A DNA stretch of 7,504 bases. It comes from an uncultured Actinomycetes bacterium. GTDB lineage: Bacteria > Actinomycetota > Actinomycetes > Mycobacteriales > Mycobacteriaceae. Each line of letters begins with the position of its first letter. Position 1 is the first letter of the stretch. Location of the stretch: positions 1 through 7,504 of the forward strand of contig CAIWCQ010000412.1 of assembly GCA_903911165.1 (NCBI GenBank), given 5' to 3'. This document shows, one piece after another, positions 1 through 6,275 of this stretch. The notes below the pieces were generated by a model. That model worked only from the letters and a program-made list of their open reading frames with translations, was not told the DNA's origin and did not search any database. The position numbers were made by a program, and so were the translations under genes.

Positions 1-37
1 CCCCGCCGCCGACAGCCCGCTGCAGCTTGAACCGGTC

Positions 38-113
38 TGGCTCCCCCGGATGGACTCGAACCATCAACCTTCCGATTAACAGTCGGAAGCTCTGCCAGTT
101 GAGCTACAGGGGA
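38..113 (-). tRNA. asnT: tRNA-Asn (anticodon GTT)
   Basis: On the minus strand this folds into a full cloverleaf. The 7-bp acceptor stem starts TCCCCTG and pairs with CGGGGGA, with one T-G wobble. The D arm has GCTC/GAGC stems, and the anticodon stem is TCCGA/TCGGA around the loop CTGTTAA. The T arm is GATGG-TTCGAGT-CCATC. The anticodon GTT lies at 80-78 and reads asparagine codons AAC/AAU. The discriminator base is G (41), and the 3' CCA is encoded at 40-38, so CCA addition is not needed for maturation. The symbol follows the M. tuberculosis tRNA-Asn name for the equivalent locus, recalled from memory. No intron or missing base is visible. Confidence 0.97.
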
Positions 114-138
114 CCGCCCGCCATTGCGGGTCGCGCAA

Positions 139-169
139 ACTCTAGCGCACCGGGCGGCAGCCGCGCCAA
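139..169 (-). promoter_or_regulatory. Probable promoter of tRNA-Asn
   Basis: Upstream of the tRNA, the minus strand carries TAGAGT (144-139), which fits the mycobacterial TANNNT -10 consensus. A start about 7 bases downstream would give a leader of roughly 20 bases before the mature 5' end. A TTGGCG (169-164) matches four of six bases of the TTGACA -35 box, but the 19-base spacer is longer than ideal. The -10 is the stronger part of this call. Confidence 0.5.
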
Positions 170-240
170 GGATGGCCGGCGAGGGCGTAGACCCACCATG
201 TCAGGCAGGATGGTGCCAGCCGGTTCAGGTAATCGTCGTC

Positions 241-297
241 GTTATCCTCGGAATCCGTCGTTATCCTCGGAATCCGTCTTTGTCCCCGGAATCGAAG
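241..297. repeat. 19-bp tandem repeat, two perfect copies plus a decayed third
   Basis: The unit GTTATCCTCGGAATCCGTC occurs at 241-259 and again without change at 260-278. A degenerate third copy at about 279-297 keeps the CGGAATC core. The array sits in the untranslated region just before the Shine-Dalgarno of the YtxH-like gene. Each perfect copy contains TATCCT, a -10-like hexamer. The unit length is not a multiple of three, so the array is unlikely to be coding. The copies are adjacent with no spacers, so this is not a CRISPR. Confidence 0.9.
243..267 (+). promoter_or_regulatory. Candidate duplicated -10 elements upstream of the YtxH-like gene
   Basis: TATCCT occurs at 243-248 and again at 262-267, once in each copy of the tandem repeat. 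Both fit TANNNT. Starts would fall near 255 and 274, giving leaders of roughly 35-55 bases that include the strong Shine-Dalgarno at 298-302. No convincing -35 is visible for either. A repeat that duplicates a -10 could give two starts or allow promoter strength to vary with copy number; that is inference. Confidence 0.3.
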
Positions 298-303
298 GGA
301 GGG
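297..303 (+). promoter_or_regulatory. Shine-Dalgarno deciding the GTG start at 310
   Basis: GGGAGGG, with the GGAGG core at 298-302, lies 7 bases before GTG at 310. It is the best ribosome binding site in this region and supports starting the YtxH-like gene here rather than at the in-frame ATG at 124. The earlier start would force translation through the tandem repeat. Confidence 0.75.
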
Positions 304-309
304 AATGCA

Positions 310-543
310 GTGATCGGGTATCTGGCCGTGCTGGCCGCGGGCTACGTGCTGGGAACCAAGGCCGGCCGCGAACGCTATGAGCAGATCGTCGGCACCTACC
401 GTTCGGTGACGAGCAATCCCGCCACCAAGTCGATGATCGATGCGGGACGGCGCAAGATCGCCGACCGGGTGTCACCGGACCCGAGCATGGTGAGGTTGAC
501 CGAGATCGACGCCGAGACGACGGTGATCACTCCGGAGAGCTAG
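310..543 (+). CDS. Small YtxH-like membrane-associated protein (Rv2342-type)
   Basis: This is a 77-residue protein starting at GTG and ending in TAG. Residues 1-15 form a short hydrophobic segment (VIGYLAVLAAGYVLG), followed directly by TKAGRERYEQI. That hydrophobic segment plus G-x-K-A-G-R-x-R-Y-E pattern is typical of small actinobacterial YtxH-like proteins. The rest is charged and probably helical, ending in a Thr/Glu-rich tail (TEIDAETTVI). It most likely sits at the membrane with its charged part in the cytoplasm; biochemical function is unknown. Position between tRNA-Asn and dnaG matches M. tuberculosis Rv2342 (recalled, not aligned). A strong Shine-Dalgarno fixes the start. Its stop codon overlaps the stop of the convergent gene at 540-848. 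Confidence 0.85.
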   Translation: MIGYLAVLAAGYVLGTKAGRERYEQIVGTYRSVTSNPATKSMIDAGRRKIADRVSPDPSMVRLTEIDAETTVITPES

Positions 544-848
544 GGCGAAATGCCCTCGTTGATTGTCGTGCCAGGCAGCAGTGGTCCGGTGACAATGCCG
601 ATGCCGTTGCCGTACTCGGGGCCGAACACGCCGATGTCCGGGGTGCCGACGTTGAGGCCGTTGCCGCTCGAGTAGCCCATGCAGATGCCCTCGCCGCGGG
701 ACCCGAACCAGGCCAGACATTCACCGTTCGCGGCGACAACGGCGCCGTCGGCGAGGGTCCCGATGGCCAGACCCGGCGCAGCCAGCGCGGCCACCACAAG
801 CGCACCCGCGACCCCGACGCGCCGCCTACGGAATACTGATTGAGCCAT
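540..848 (-). CDS. Small predicted secreted two-cysteine protein, unknown function
   Basis: This is a 102-residue protein with a clear export signal: MAQSVFRRRR, then a hydrophobic core VGVAGALVVAALAAPGLA (residues 11-28), with likely cleavage near A28. The mature part of about 74 residues has exactly two cysteines, C44 (GECLAWFG) and C56 (GICMGYS), which could form one disulfide outside the cell. A Gly/Asn-rich tail follows (GNGLNVGTPDIGVFGPEYG and on to the end). There is no lipobox cysteine, no membrane anchor and no catalytic motif I recognise. The ATG at 848 is chosen because the signal peptide starts there and AAAGG precedes it by 6 bases. Longer in-frame starts at 887 (ATG) and 908 (GTG, overlapping the dnaG stop as GTGA) would bury the signal peptide. 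As I recall, M. tuberculosis has no gene here, so it looks lineage-restricted. Function is unknown. Confidence 0.75.
   Translation of the reverse strand: MAQSVFRRRRVGVAGALVVAALAAPGLAIGTLADGAVVAANGECLAWFGSRGEGICMGYSSGNGLNVGTPDIGVFGPEYGNGIGIVTGPLLPGTTINEGISP
542..556. terminator. Weak candidate bidirectional stem-loop at convergent gene ends
   Basis: AGGGC (542-546) pairs with GCCCT (552-556) around a 5-base loop, starting inside the overlapping stop codons of the two convergent genes. There is no U-tract on either side. The stem is only 5 bp, and it lies in the last codons of the minus-strand gene. Mycobacterial terminators often lack a U-tract, so it may contribute to termination, but evidence is thin. 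Confidence 0.25.
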
Positions 849-888
849 AACTGGCCTTTCGCTGAAAACTCCCGTCGCGTTAACCATA
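849..888 (-). promoter_or_regulatory. Leader and probable promoter of the small secreted protein gene
   Basis: Reading the minus strand, TATGGT (888-883) fits the TANNNT -10 box. A start near 876 would give a leader of about 28 bases containing GAAAGG (860-855), a Shine-Dalgarno-like site 6 bases before ATG at 848. This suggests transcription independent of dnaG, although read-through from dnaG, which ends at 905, is also possible. No strong -35 is visible. Confidence 0.4.
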
Positions 889-904
889 GCCTTTCCCGAC
901 CTCG

Positions 905-2821
905 TCACGCACTGATGTCGTCACCGCTGGCCTGCTCCAACAGGCTTCGGCGATAGGCCTCCAGGGCCACCAGGTCGCCGAACAGGGCGTGGTAATCCTC
1001 GCCCTGCTCGACCGGGGACATCCGCTGCAGTCTGGATTTGATCTCGGCCACCTGGCGACCCACCCACACCTCCTGCAATCGGGCCAGTACGCCGCCGATG
1101 TAGCGGGGCAGGCGGTCCTCGTCGACCTTGATGGTTTCCACGCCGAGTTCGGTGGTCAAGCCTTCGACGGCCGGGGCGCCGGCCTGCTCTCGCACGGTTT
1201 CGATCCACTGCGCCCCGGTCAGGCCGGCCGCGACGCCGCCGGCCGCACCGATCGCGGTTCGCACCGCCGCGTAACCGGGATGAGTGAAGCTCTCCACGGT
1301 CAAGGCATCGAATACCGGGCCGGCCAGCGCCGGGTACTGCAGTGCGGCCTTCAGCGCCTCCCGCTGGGGCCACAGGGTCGGATCCCGCGGATCGGGCCGG
1401 CTGGCCGCCGGGACCGGGCCGTCCTGGCGCGCACGGCCGGCGGGGCGGCTGCCCGGCTTGCGCCCGGCTTCGCCGCGAACCCGGCTAATCACCTGGGCGA
1501 CCTCGGCCCAGCCGACCCACCCGGCCAGTTGACGTGCGTACTCGTCGCGCAAGGTCGGATCCTTGATCTGAGCGACGATCGGCGTGCACTCCCGCAAGGC
1601 GCTGACCCGACCCTCGGCGTTGTCAAGGTCATAGGAGGCCAGGGTGGTGCGGATGGCGAACTCGAACAGCGGGGTGCGCCGGGCCACCAGGTCGCGCAGC
1701 GCACCGTCACCGGAGGCCAGTCGCAGATCGCAGGGATCCATCCCGTCGGCGGCCACCGCAACGAAGCTCTGCCCGGCCAGGTTCTGCTCACCCGCGAACG
1801 CCTTGAGGGCGGCCGCCTGCCCGGCGGCGTCACCGTCGAAGACGTAGATCAGTTCGCCACGGAAGAACTTGTCGTCCATCATCAGCCGGCGCAGCATCGA
1901 CAGGTGCTCGTCGCCGAAGGCGGTGCCGCAGGAGGCGACCGCGGTGGTCACCCCGGCGGCGTGCATGGCCATCACGTCGGTGTAGCCCTCGACGACGACG
2001 GCCTGGTGCCCCCTGGCGATGTCGCGCTTGGCCAGATCGATGCCGAAAAGTACCGCGGACTTTTTGTAGAGCACCGTCTCGGGGGTGTTGACGTACTTGG
2101 CGGTGATCGGGTCATCCTCGTATATTCGGCGCGCACCGAAACCGACCGTCTCGGAACTGGCGCCGCGAATCGGCCACAGCAGCCGACGGTGAAACCGGTC
2201 CATCGGGCCACGACGACCCTCCCGGGACAGCCCGGCGGCCTCAAGCTCGGAGAACTCGAAGCCTTTCCGGATCATGTGCTTGGTGAGGGTGTCCCAGCCC
2301 GCCGGCGCGAAGCCGCAGCCGAACTGCCGGGCCGCGGCGGCGTCGAAGTTGCGGTCGGTGAGGTACTTACGCGCCGGGGCGGCCTCCTCGGATTCCAGTG
2401 CGGCAGCGTAAAACTCCTGGGCGGCGGCATTGGCGGTGACCAGACGGCTGCGGCTGCCACGATCACGTTGAACGCTGGTGCCACCACCGGTGTAACTGAC
2501 CGCATGACCGATCCGGTCCGCCAGGAGTTCGACCGCCTCGACGAAGCTGACGTGTTCGATCTTCTGCACGAAGGCATAGACGTCGCCGCCTTCGCCGCAG
2601 CCGAAACAGTGAAAGTGACCGTGGTTGGGACGAACGTGAAACGACGGGGACTTCTCGTCGTGAAACGGGCACAGGCCCTTGAGCGAGTCGGCACCGGCCC
2701 GGCGCAACTGCACATAATCACCGACGAGGTCCTCGATGCGGATCTTGTCGCGGATGGCGGAGACATCGGCGTCGGGTATGCGGCCCTTGCGTGAGCCACC
2801 CCCACCTATCGCACCGGTCAC
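905..2821 (-). CDS. dnaG: DNA primase DnaG
   Basis: This 638-residue primase makes the RNA primers that start Okazaki fragments and the leading strand, working with the replicative helicase DnaB. The N-terminal CHC2 zinc domain has C51-P-F-H54 and C72-F-G-C75. The RNA polymerase core follows, with the conserved stretch YVNTPET..LYKKSAVLFG (243-260). The TOPRIM metal centre shows E278 in VVVEGYTDVMA and D329/D331 in FDGDAAG. A low-complexity Arg/Gly/Pro linker (about 450-480) leads to the C-terminal helicase-binding region (about 485-630). Length agrees with mycobacterial DnaG. The start is GTG at 2821, with an in-frame TAG four codons earlier and no later start before the conserved region. 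The N-terminus (TGAIGGGGSRKG) seems a few residues longer and more Gly-rich than in M. tuberculosis. The gene follows dgt after 28 bp and looks intact. Confidence 0.98.
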   Translation of the reverse strand: MTGAIGGGGSRKGRIPDADVSAIRDKIRIEDLVGDYVQLRRAGADSLKGLCPFHDEKSPSFHVRPNHGHFHCFGCGEGGDVYAFVQKIEHVSFVEAVELLADRIGHAVSYTGGGTSVQRDRGSRSRLVTANAAAQEFYAAALESEEAAPARKYLTDRNFDAAAARQFGCGFAPAGWDTLTKHMIRKGFEFSELEAAGLSREGRRGPMDRFHRRLLWPIRGASSETVGFGARRIYEDDPITAKYVNTPETVLYKKSAVLFGIDLAKRDIARGHQAVVVEGYTDVMAMHAAGVTTAVASCGTAFGDEHLSMLRRLMMDDKFFRGELIYVFDGDAAGQAAALKAFAGEQNLAGQSFVAVAADGMDPCDLRLASGDGALRDLVARRTPLFEFAIRTTLASYDLDNAEGRVSALRECTPIVAQIKDPTLRDEYARQLAGWVGWAEVAQVISRVRGEAGRKPGSRPAGRARQDGPVPAASRPDPRDPTLWPQREALKAALQYPALAGPVFDALTVESFTHPGYAAVRTAIGAAGGVAAGLTGAQWIETVREQAGAPAVEGLTTELGVETIKVDEDRLPRYIGGVLARLQEVWVGRQVAEIKSRLQRMSPVEQGEDYHALFGDLVALEAYRRSLLEQASGDDISA

Positions 2822-2827
2822 CGGGTC

Positions 2828-2833
2828 AGTCTA
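2828..2833 (-). promoter_or_regulatory. -10 element for a leaderless dnaG transcript
   Basis: On the minus strand TAGACT (2833-2828) fits the TANNNT -10 consensus and is followed by exactly 6 bases (GACCCG) before the GTG start of dnaG. Transcription would begin at or next to the G of GTG, giving a leaderless mRNA. There is no Shine-Dalgarno in the gap, which agrees. A TTGAGG (2853-2848) overlapping the dgt stop is a poor -35 match at a short 14-base spacing. So dnaG may have its own promoter besides read-through from dgt. Confidence 0.5.
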
Positions 2834-2849
2834 GATCCGCGGGACGACC

Positions 2850-4142
2850 TCAAAGCGGGCCGTCGGCGCTCAGACTCGCCATTCGCTCCAGGCGGGTTTC
2901 GGTGCAGGAGGCGATCTGGTCGACAACCACTCGCATCCTGGCACCGTCGTCGGCCGCCGCGTCGAAAGCGGGCGCCAGCAGCGCATCGAGGGACTCCGGT
3001 GCGCCGGCCAGCAACCGATGCGCCACCCGGTGAATACGCTCGCGCTGCGTCGCCTGCAGATCGAGGTGCTGCGGGTCGGACATGATGAACTGCAGGGCCA
3101 GCGTCTTGAGGACGGTCACCTCGGCTCGCACCGTGGCCGGCACCGACAAATCGGCCGCGTAGCGCACCAGGGGGCCCGGTCCTGCGGTGCGACGGGTCTG
3201 CGCGACGGCCGCCGAGGCGAAACGCCCCACCAGTTCACTGGTCAGCCGCTTCAGGGCGACCGCGGCAGTCAGGGTGCCGTCGTAGCGGCCCGCCGCGGCG
3301 ACCACGGGCAGTCCGGACAGTCGCCGGGCGGCGGCCTCCAAGTCATCGGCCGTCGGCCCGTCGTCGGCGGCGCCGAGGGTGGCCAGCGTCGCGGCGGCGC
3401 CGGCGTCGGCGAGCACGCGGAGGTCGATCCGGCCGGAGATCACCCCGTCCTCAACGTCGTGCACCGAGTAGGCGACATCGTCGGCCCAGTCCATCACCTG
3501 AGCCTCCAGACACGGGTGTTGAGCCGGTGCGCCGGTTCGCATCCACTCGGCGAAGTCAAGGTCGTCCGCGTAGAAGCCGAACTTGCGACCTCGCTCGCCG
3601 CGCCGCCAGGGGTATTTAGTGACGGCGTCCAGTCCGGCCCGGGTGAGGTTGAGCCCGACGCTGCGGCTGCCGTGATCGTCGAGCACTTTGGGCTCCAGAC
3701 GGGTCAGAATCCGGAAGTTCTGGGCATTGCCCTCGAATCCCCCGCACGCGGCGGCGAACTCGTCCAGCGCCCGTTCGCCGTTGTGCCCGTAGGGCGGGTG
3801 GCCGATGTCGTGGGCCAGCCCGGCCATATCCACCAGGTCCGGGTCACACCCCAGCGCAACGGCCATGCCCCGGCCGATCTGGGCGACCTCCAGCGAGTGG
3901 GTCAATCGGGTGCGCGGATTGTCGCTCTCCCTGGACCCGCCGCCCTTGGGCCCGACCACCTGGGTCTTGTCTGCCAGCCGGCGCAACGCCGCGCTGTGCA
4001 GCACCCGGGCCCGGTCGCGGGCGAAGTCGGTGCGATGTTCGCTGTCGGACCCGGGCAGTGCAGCGTCCTTGACCGGCTCTGCCACCAGGCGCTCACAGTC
4101 GAACTCGCCGTAACCGGCCTGCCGTTGCATCGTCACCGCCAT
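2850..4142 (-). CDS. dgt: Deoxyguanosinetriphosphate triphosphohydrolase-like protein
   Basis: This 430-residue HD-superfamily enzyme hydrolyses dGTP (and often other dNTPs) to the deoxynucleoside and triphosphate, helping control the dNTP pool. The HD metal-binding set is visible: H82 in [14 protein letters not shown]111-D112 in [17 protein letters not shown], and D221/D222 in [13 protein letters not shown]. The N-terminal signature ([24 protein letters not shown], residues 39-62) and [11 protein letters not shown] (136-146) are typical of the family. The C-terminal half has the conserved [12 protein letters not shown] and [10 protein letters not shown] stretches. Start is assigned to ATG at 4142 because the length then matches the roughly 430-residue mycobacterial protein; ATG at 4130 is an alternative, with no strong ribosome site for either. 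A longer reading from 4265 adds 41 residues of non-family sequence over the divergent promoter. dnaG follows 28 bp downstream. Confidence 0.95.
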   Translation of the reverse strand: MAVTMQRQAGYGEFDCERLVAEPVKDAALPGSDSEHRTDFARDRARVLHSAALRRLADKTQVVGPKGGGSRESDNPRTRLTHSLEVAQIGRGMAVALGCDPDLVDMAGLAHDIGHPPYGHNGERALDEFAAACGGFEGNAQNFRILTRLEPKVLDDHGSRSVGLNLTRAGLDAVTKYPWRRGERGRKFGFYADDLDFAEWMRTGAPAQHPCLEAQVMDWADDVAYSVHDVEDGVISGRIDLRVLADAGAAATLATLGAADDGPTADDLEAAARRLSGLPVVAAAGRYDGTLTAAVALKRLTSELVGRFASAAVAQTRRTAGPGPLVRYAADLSVPATVRAEVTVLKTLALQFIMSDPQHLDLQATQRERIHRVAHRLLAGAPESLDALLAPAFDAAADDGARMRVVVDQIASCTETRLERMASLSADGPL

Positions 4143-4159
4143 CTCACCATCGCATAGTC

Positions 4160-4214
4160 TGCCAGCAGCCCCGGGCTGCCAGCACCCCCCGGCTGGGCTC
4201 AACTTTTGCTGGCA
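4160..4214. repeat. Three copies of TGCCAGCA in the dgt / TPM-gene divergent spacer
   Basis: The 8-mer TGCCAGCA occurs at 4160-4167 and 4177-4184. Its exact reverse complement TGCTGGCA lies at 4207-4214. The first two are direct copies offset by 17 bases and share a ninth base (CTGCCAGCA). The third is inverted 30 bases from the second. All three are inside the 111-bp spacer between the two divergent starts. They could be operator half-sites for a regulator, or the second and third could form a hairpin with a 22-base loop. A short GC-rich imperfect palindrome (CAGCCCCGGGCTG, 4166-4178) overlaps the pair. No known regulator site is recognised. Confidence 0.6.
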
Positions 4215-4240
4215 ACCCGCTCGCACTTCGCCGGGGCTAC

Positions 4241-4246
4241 TACATT
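4241..4246 (+). promoter_or_regulatory. -10 element for a leaderless TPM-gene transcript
   Basis: TACATT fits the TANNNT -10 consensus and ends 7 bases before ATG at 4254, so transcription is likely to start at or within two bases of the start codon. The gap (GGCGGTT) has no usable Shine-Dalgarno, which agrees with a leaderless mRNA. No clear -35 is visible at the expected distance. Confidence 0.5.
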
Positions 4247-4253
4247 GGCGGTT

Positions 4254-6272
4254 ATGCGCCTGCACCGTCTGCCCCGTCTGCTCGCCACCCTCCTGCTCGC
4301 CATGATCATGGCGGCCGCCACTCTGCTGGCGCCGTCGGTCTCGGCCGAGCCGCCGTTCCGGCTACCGGACTACGTGACCGACAACGCCGGGGTCCTCAAC
4401 GAGCGCCAACTCGCCGACGTGCAGAAAGTAGTCGATGAGCTCTACAACGAACGCCGCGTGCGGCTGTGGGTGGTGTTCGTCGATTCCTTCGCCCCGCAGG
4501 GCGCGGTGGGCTGGGCTCAGCAGACCCGCACCAGCAGCGACCTAGGCAACGAGGACGCCATTCTGGCGGTGGCCACGGGCCAACGTTCGTACGCGTTCCT
4601 GGTGCCCCCCGCTGCTGCGGGTGGCAGCTCGACCAAGGTCGACGATATCCGTCGCGACCGCATCGAACCGGCGCTGCGCAAGGGCGACTGGACCGGTGCG
4701 GCCACCGCGGCGGCCGGCGGGCTGGCCGACCTCGGCAAGGGCGGTGGCAAGGGCTCACCGGTCTCGCCGGTCAAAATGCTGATCATCGTCGGCATCGGTC
4801 TGCTGGTGATCGCAGCGCTGATGTTCTGGAGCCGACGGCGGCGGGCCAAGCGACACGATGCGGACGTTGTGGCGGCCCAGAACGTCGACCCCACCGATCC
4901 GGCGGCGTTGGCGTCGGTGCCGATCGGGGCGCTCGACGACCTGTCGAAGTCGATCGTGGTCGAGGTCGACAATGCCGTGCGAACCAGTGCCAACGAGTTG
5001 GTGCTCGCAGTCGAGGAGTTCGGGGAGACTCAGACCGCGCCGTTCGCCGCGGCGGTCGACAACGCGCGCACCACGCTCAAACAGGCTTTCGCGGTGCGCC
5101 AGAAACTTGACGACGACGTTCCCGATCCGCTGCCCGAGCGCCGAGATCTGCTGACCCGGGTGGTGGTTTCGGCGGCCAAGGCGAACCGGGAACTGAACAC
5201 TCAGACTGAGTCCTTCCACCAAATGCGCGATCTGGTGTTCAACGCACCCGAGCGCCTCGACGCCCTCACGCAGCAGTTGGTAAATGTGACCGCACGCGTG
5301 GAGCCATCGCAGCTGAAGCTGACCGAGCTACACAGCGAGTTCGACGAGTCGGCGCTGGCGTCGGTCGCGCGCAATGTCAATGCCGCCCAGGAGCGTTTGG
5401 GATTCGCCGATGAAGCGATCACCAAGGGCCGTGAGCTTTCAGCCAAGCCCGTTGCCGGCGAGGTGGGCGAACTTGTCGATTGCGTGCGCGCTGCGGAATC
5501 CTCTCTGCAACAAGCGAATACGATGCTCGACGCGGTGGATAGCGCCGCCAGCGATATTCGGCGGGCCGTGACGACGCTGCCGGCGGCGATCGAAGACATC
5601 CAGCGGGGTATCACCCAGGCAGGTACCCACCTCGCCGAAGGCGGGCTGGGCAAGGAGGCCGAATTGTCGGCGGCACGTGACGCCGCTGTCAAAGCGGTGA
5701 CCGCCGCGCAGGCGACCGGAGCGGCCGACCCACTGGGAGCGTTCACCACGCTCACCCAAGCCGATGCCGATCTGGATCGACTGCTCGCCGGGGCCGCGGA
5801 GGAACGCGAAGCCGCCGAGCGGTTAGACCGCTCCTACGAGAAGGCGCTGTTCACCGCCCAGTCCCGGGTGCGTTCGGTCTCGGACTACATCGACACCCGC
5901 CGGGGCAGCGTGGGTCCGGAAGCCCGCACCCGGTTCAACGAGGCGGTCCGCCAACTCGAGGCCGCCGAGGCGAAGTCGACGACAAACATCACCGAGGCCA
6001 TCGCCCACGCCAACGGCGCGGCGATGCTGGCCGCGCAGGCCCAGCAACTCGCCAACGACGACGTTCAGGCCGGCCAGCGTCAGTATCAGGCGCGCTACAG
6101 CGGCGGCCGGCAGTCGAACATGGGGGCAATGGTCGGCGGGATCATCCTCGGCAACATTCTCACCGGCGGAAGGGGCGGCGGAATGGGCGGCGGCGGCTGG
6201 ACATCAACCACCTATGGCGGGTCCTCCGGCGGCGGCGACGGCGGACTGCTGGGCGGCGGCGGGCGCTTCTAG
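4254..6272 (+). CDS. TPM-domain membrane protein with long coiled-coil region (Rv2345-type)
   Basis: This is a 672-residue envelope protein. It has a signal peptide at 1-31 (basic MRLHRLPR, hydrophobic core, SVSA before EPP) and a TPM (YgcG/Psb32-type) domain at about 38-160 opening with [11 protein letters not shown] Gly/Lys linker leads to one membrane span at about 174-191, followed by a stop-transfer run SRRRRAKR. With the signal cleaved, the TPM domain would face outside and the rest inside. The cytoplasmic part (about 205-610) is Ala/Glu-rich, helical and probably coiled-coil. A Gly-rich tail (638-671) ends in RF, as in other TPM proteins. TPM domains occur in membrane-protein quality-control factors such as plant Psb32; the role in mycobacteria is unknown. 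The ATG at 4254 begins the signal peptide; a TTG at 4206 would add 16 unlikely residues. It is divergent from dgt and converges on glyS. Confidence 0.9.
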   Translation: MRLHRLPRLLATLLLAMIMAAATLLAPSVSAEPPFRLPDYVTDNAGVLNERQLADVQKVVDELYNERRVRLWVVFVDSFAPQGAVGWAQQTRTSSDLGNEDAILAVATGQRSYAFLVPPAAAGGSSTKVDDIRRDRIEPALRKGDWTGAATAAAGGLADLGKGGGKGSPVSPVKMLIIVGIGLLVIAALMFWSRRRRAKRHDADVVAAQNVDPTDPAALASVPIGALDDLSKSIVVEVDNAVRTSANELVLAVEEFGETQTAPFAAAVDNARTTLKQAFAVRQKLDDDVPDPLPERRDLLTRVVVSAAKANRELNTQTESFHQMRDLVFNAPERLDALTQQLVNVTARVEPSQLKLTELHSEFDESALASVARNVNAAQERLGFADEAITKGRELSAKPVAGEVGELVDCVRAAESSLQQANTMLDAVDSAASDIRRAVTTLPAAIEDIQRGITQAGTHLAEGGLGKEAELSAARDAAVKAVTAAQATGAADPLGAFTTLTQADADLDRLLAGAAEEREAAERLDRSYEKALFTAQSRVRSVSDYIDTRRGSVGPEARTRFNEAVRQLEAAEAKSTTNITEAIAHANGAAMLAAQAQQLANDDVQAGQRQYQARYSGGRQSNMGAMVGGIILGNILTGGRGGGMGGGGWTSTTYGGSSGGGDGGLLGGGGRF

Positions 6273-6275
6273 CGC
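6263..6275. terminator. Weak stem-loop at the TPM-gene / glyS convergent junction
   Basis: GCGCT (6263-6267) and AGCGC (6271-6275) can pair around a 3-base loop, spanning the TPM-gene stop and the 3-bp gap to the glyS stop. There is no U-tract. The Gly-rich coding repeat just upstream offers competing pairings. This is a candidate only; convergent transcription may simply overlap here. Confidence 0.2.

Noticed and set aside
241..297. CRISPR-like array
   Set aside because: The repeat copies abut each other with no spacers, the unit is only 19 bp, and no cas gene is present.
124..309. N-terminal extension of the YtxH-like protein from ATG 124
   Set aside because: It would translate the tandem repeat and adds sequence unlike the family, whereas GTG 310 has a strong Shine-Dalgarno at ideal spacing and starts at the conserved hydrophobic segment.
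27..380. A 117-codon open frame across the tRNA
   Set aside because: It reads through the tRNA-Asn gene on the opposite strand and overlaps the YtxH-like gene out of frame; no family resemblance or ribosome site.
849..908. Longer starts (GTG 908 or ATG 887) for the small secreted protein
   Set aside because: They would place 13-20 residues before a normal signal peptide and overlap the probable -10; ATG 848 has its own ribosome site.
989..2794. A 601-codon open frame on the plus strand, antisense to dnaG
   Set aside because: Long antisense frames are expected opposite GC-rich genes. The translation shows no domain and is rich in Gly/Arg/Val/Asp as a mirror of dnaG codons, while dnaG on the other strand has every conserved motif.
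3018..4157. A 379-codon open frame on the plus strand, antisense to dgt
   Set aside because: Same mirror effect. No recognisable family, no ribosome site, and full overlap with a clearly conserved enzyme gene.
4143..4265. A 471-residue version of Dgt starting at 4265
   Set aside because: The extra 41 residues resemble nothing in the family, cover the divergent promoter region, and overlap the start of the TPM gene.
6166..6269. PE_PGRS-like or independent Gly-rich repeat element
   Set aside because: It is the in-frame Gly-rich tail of the TPM protein, a feature common to that family; there is no PE domain.
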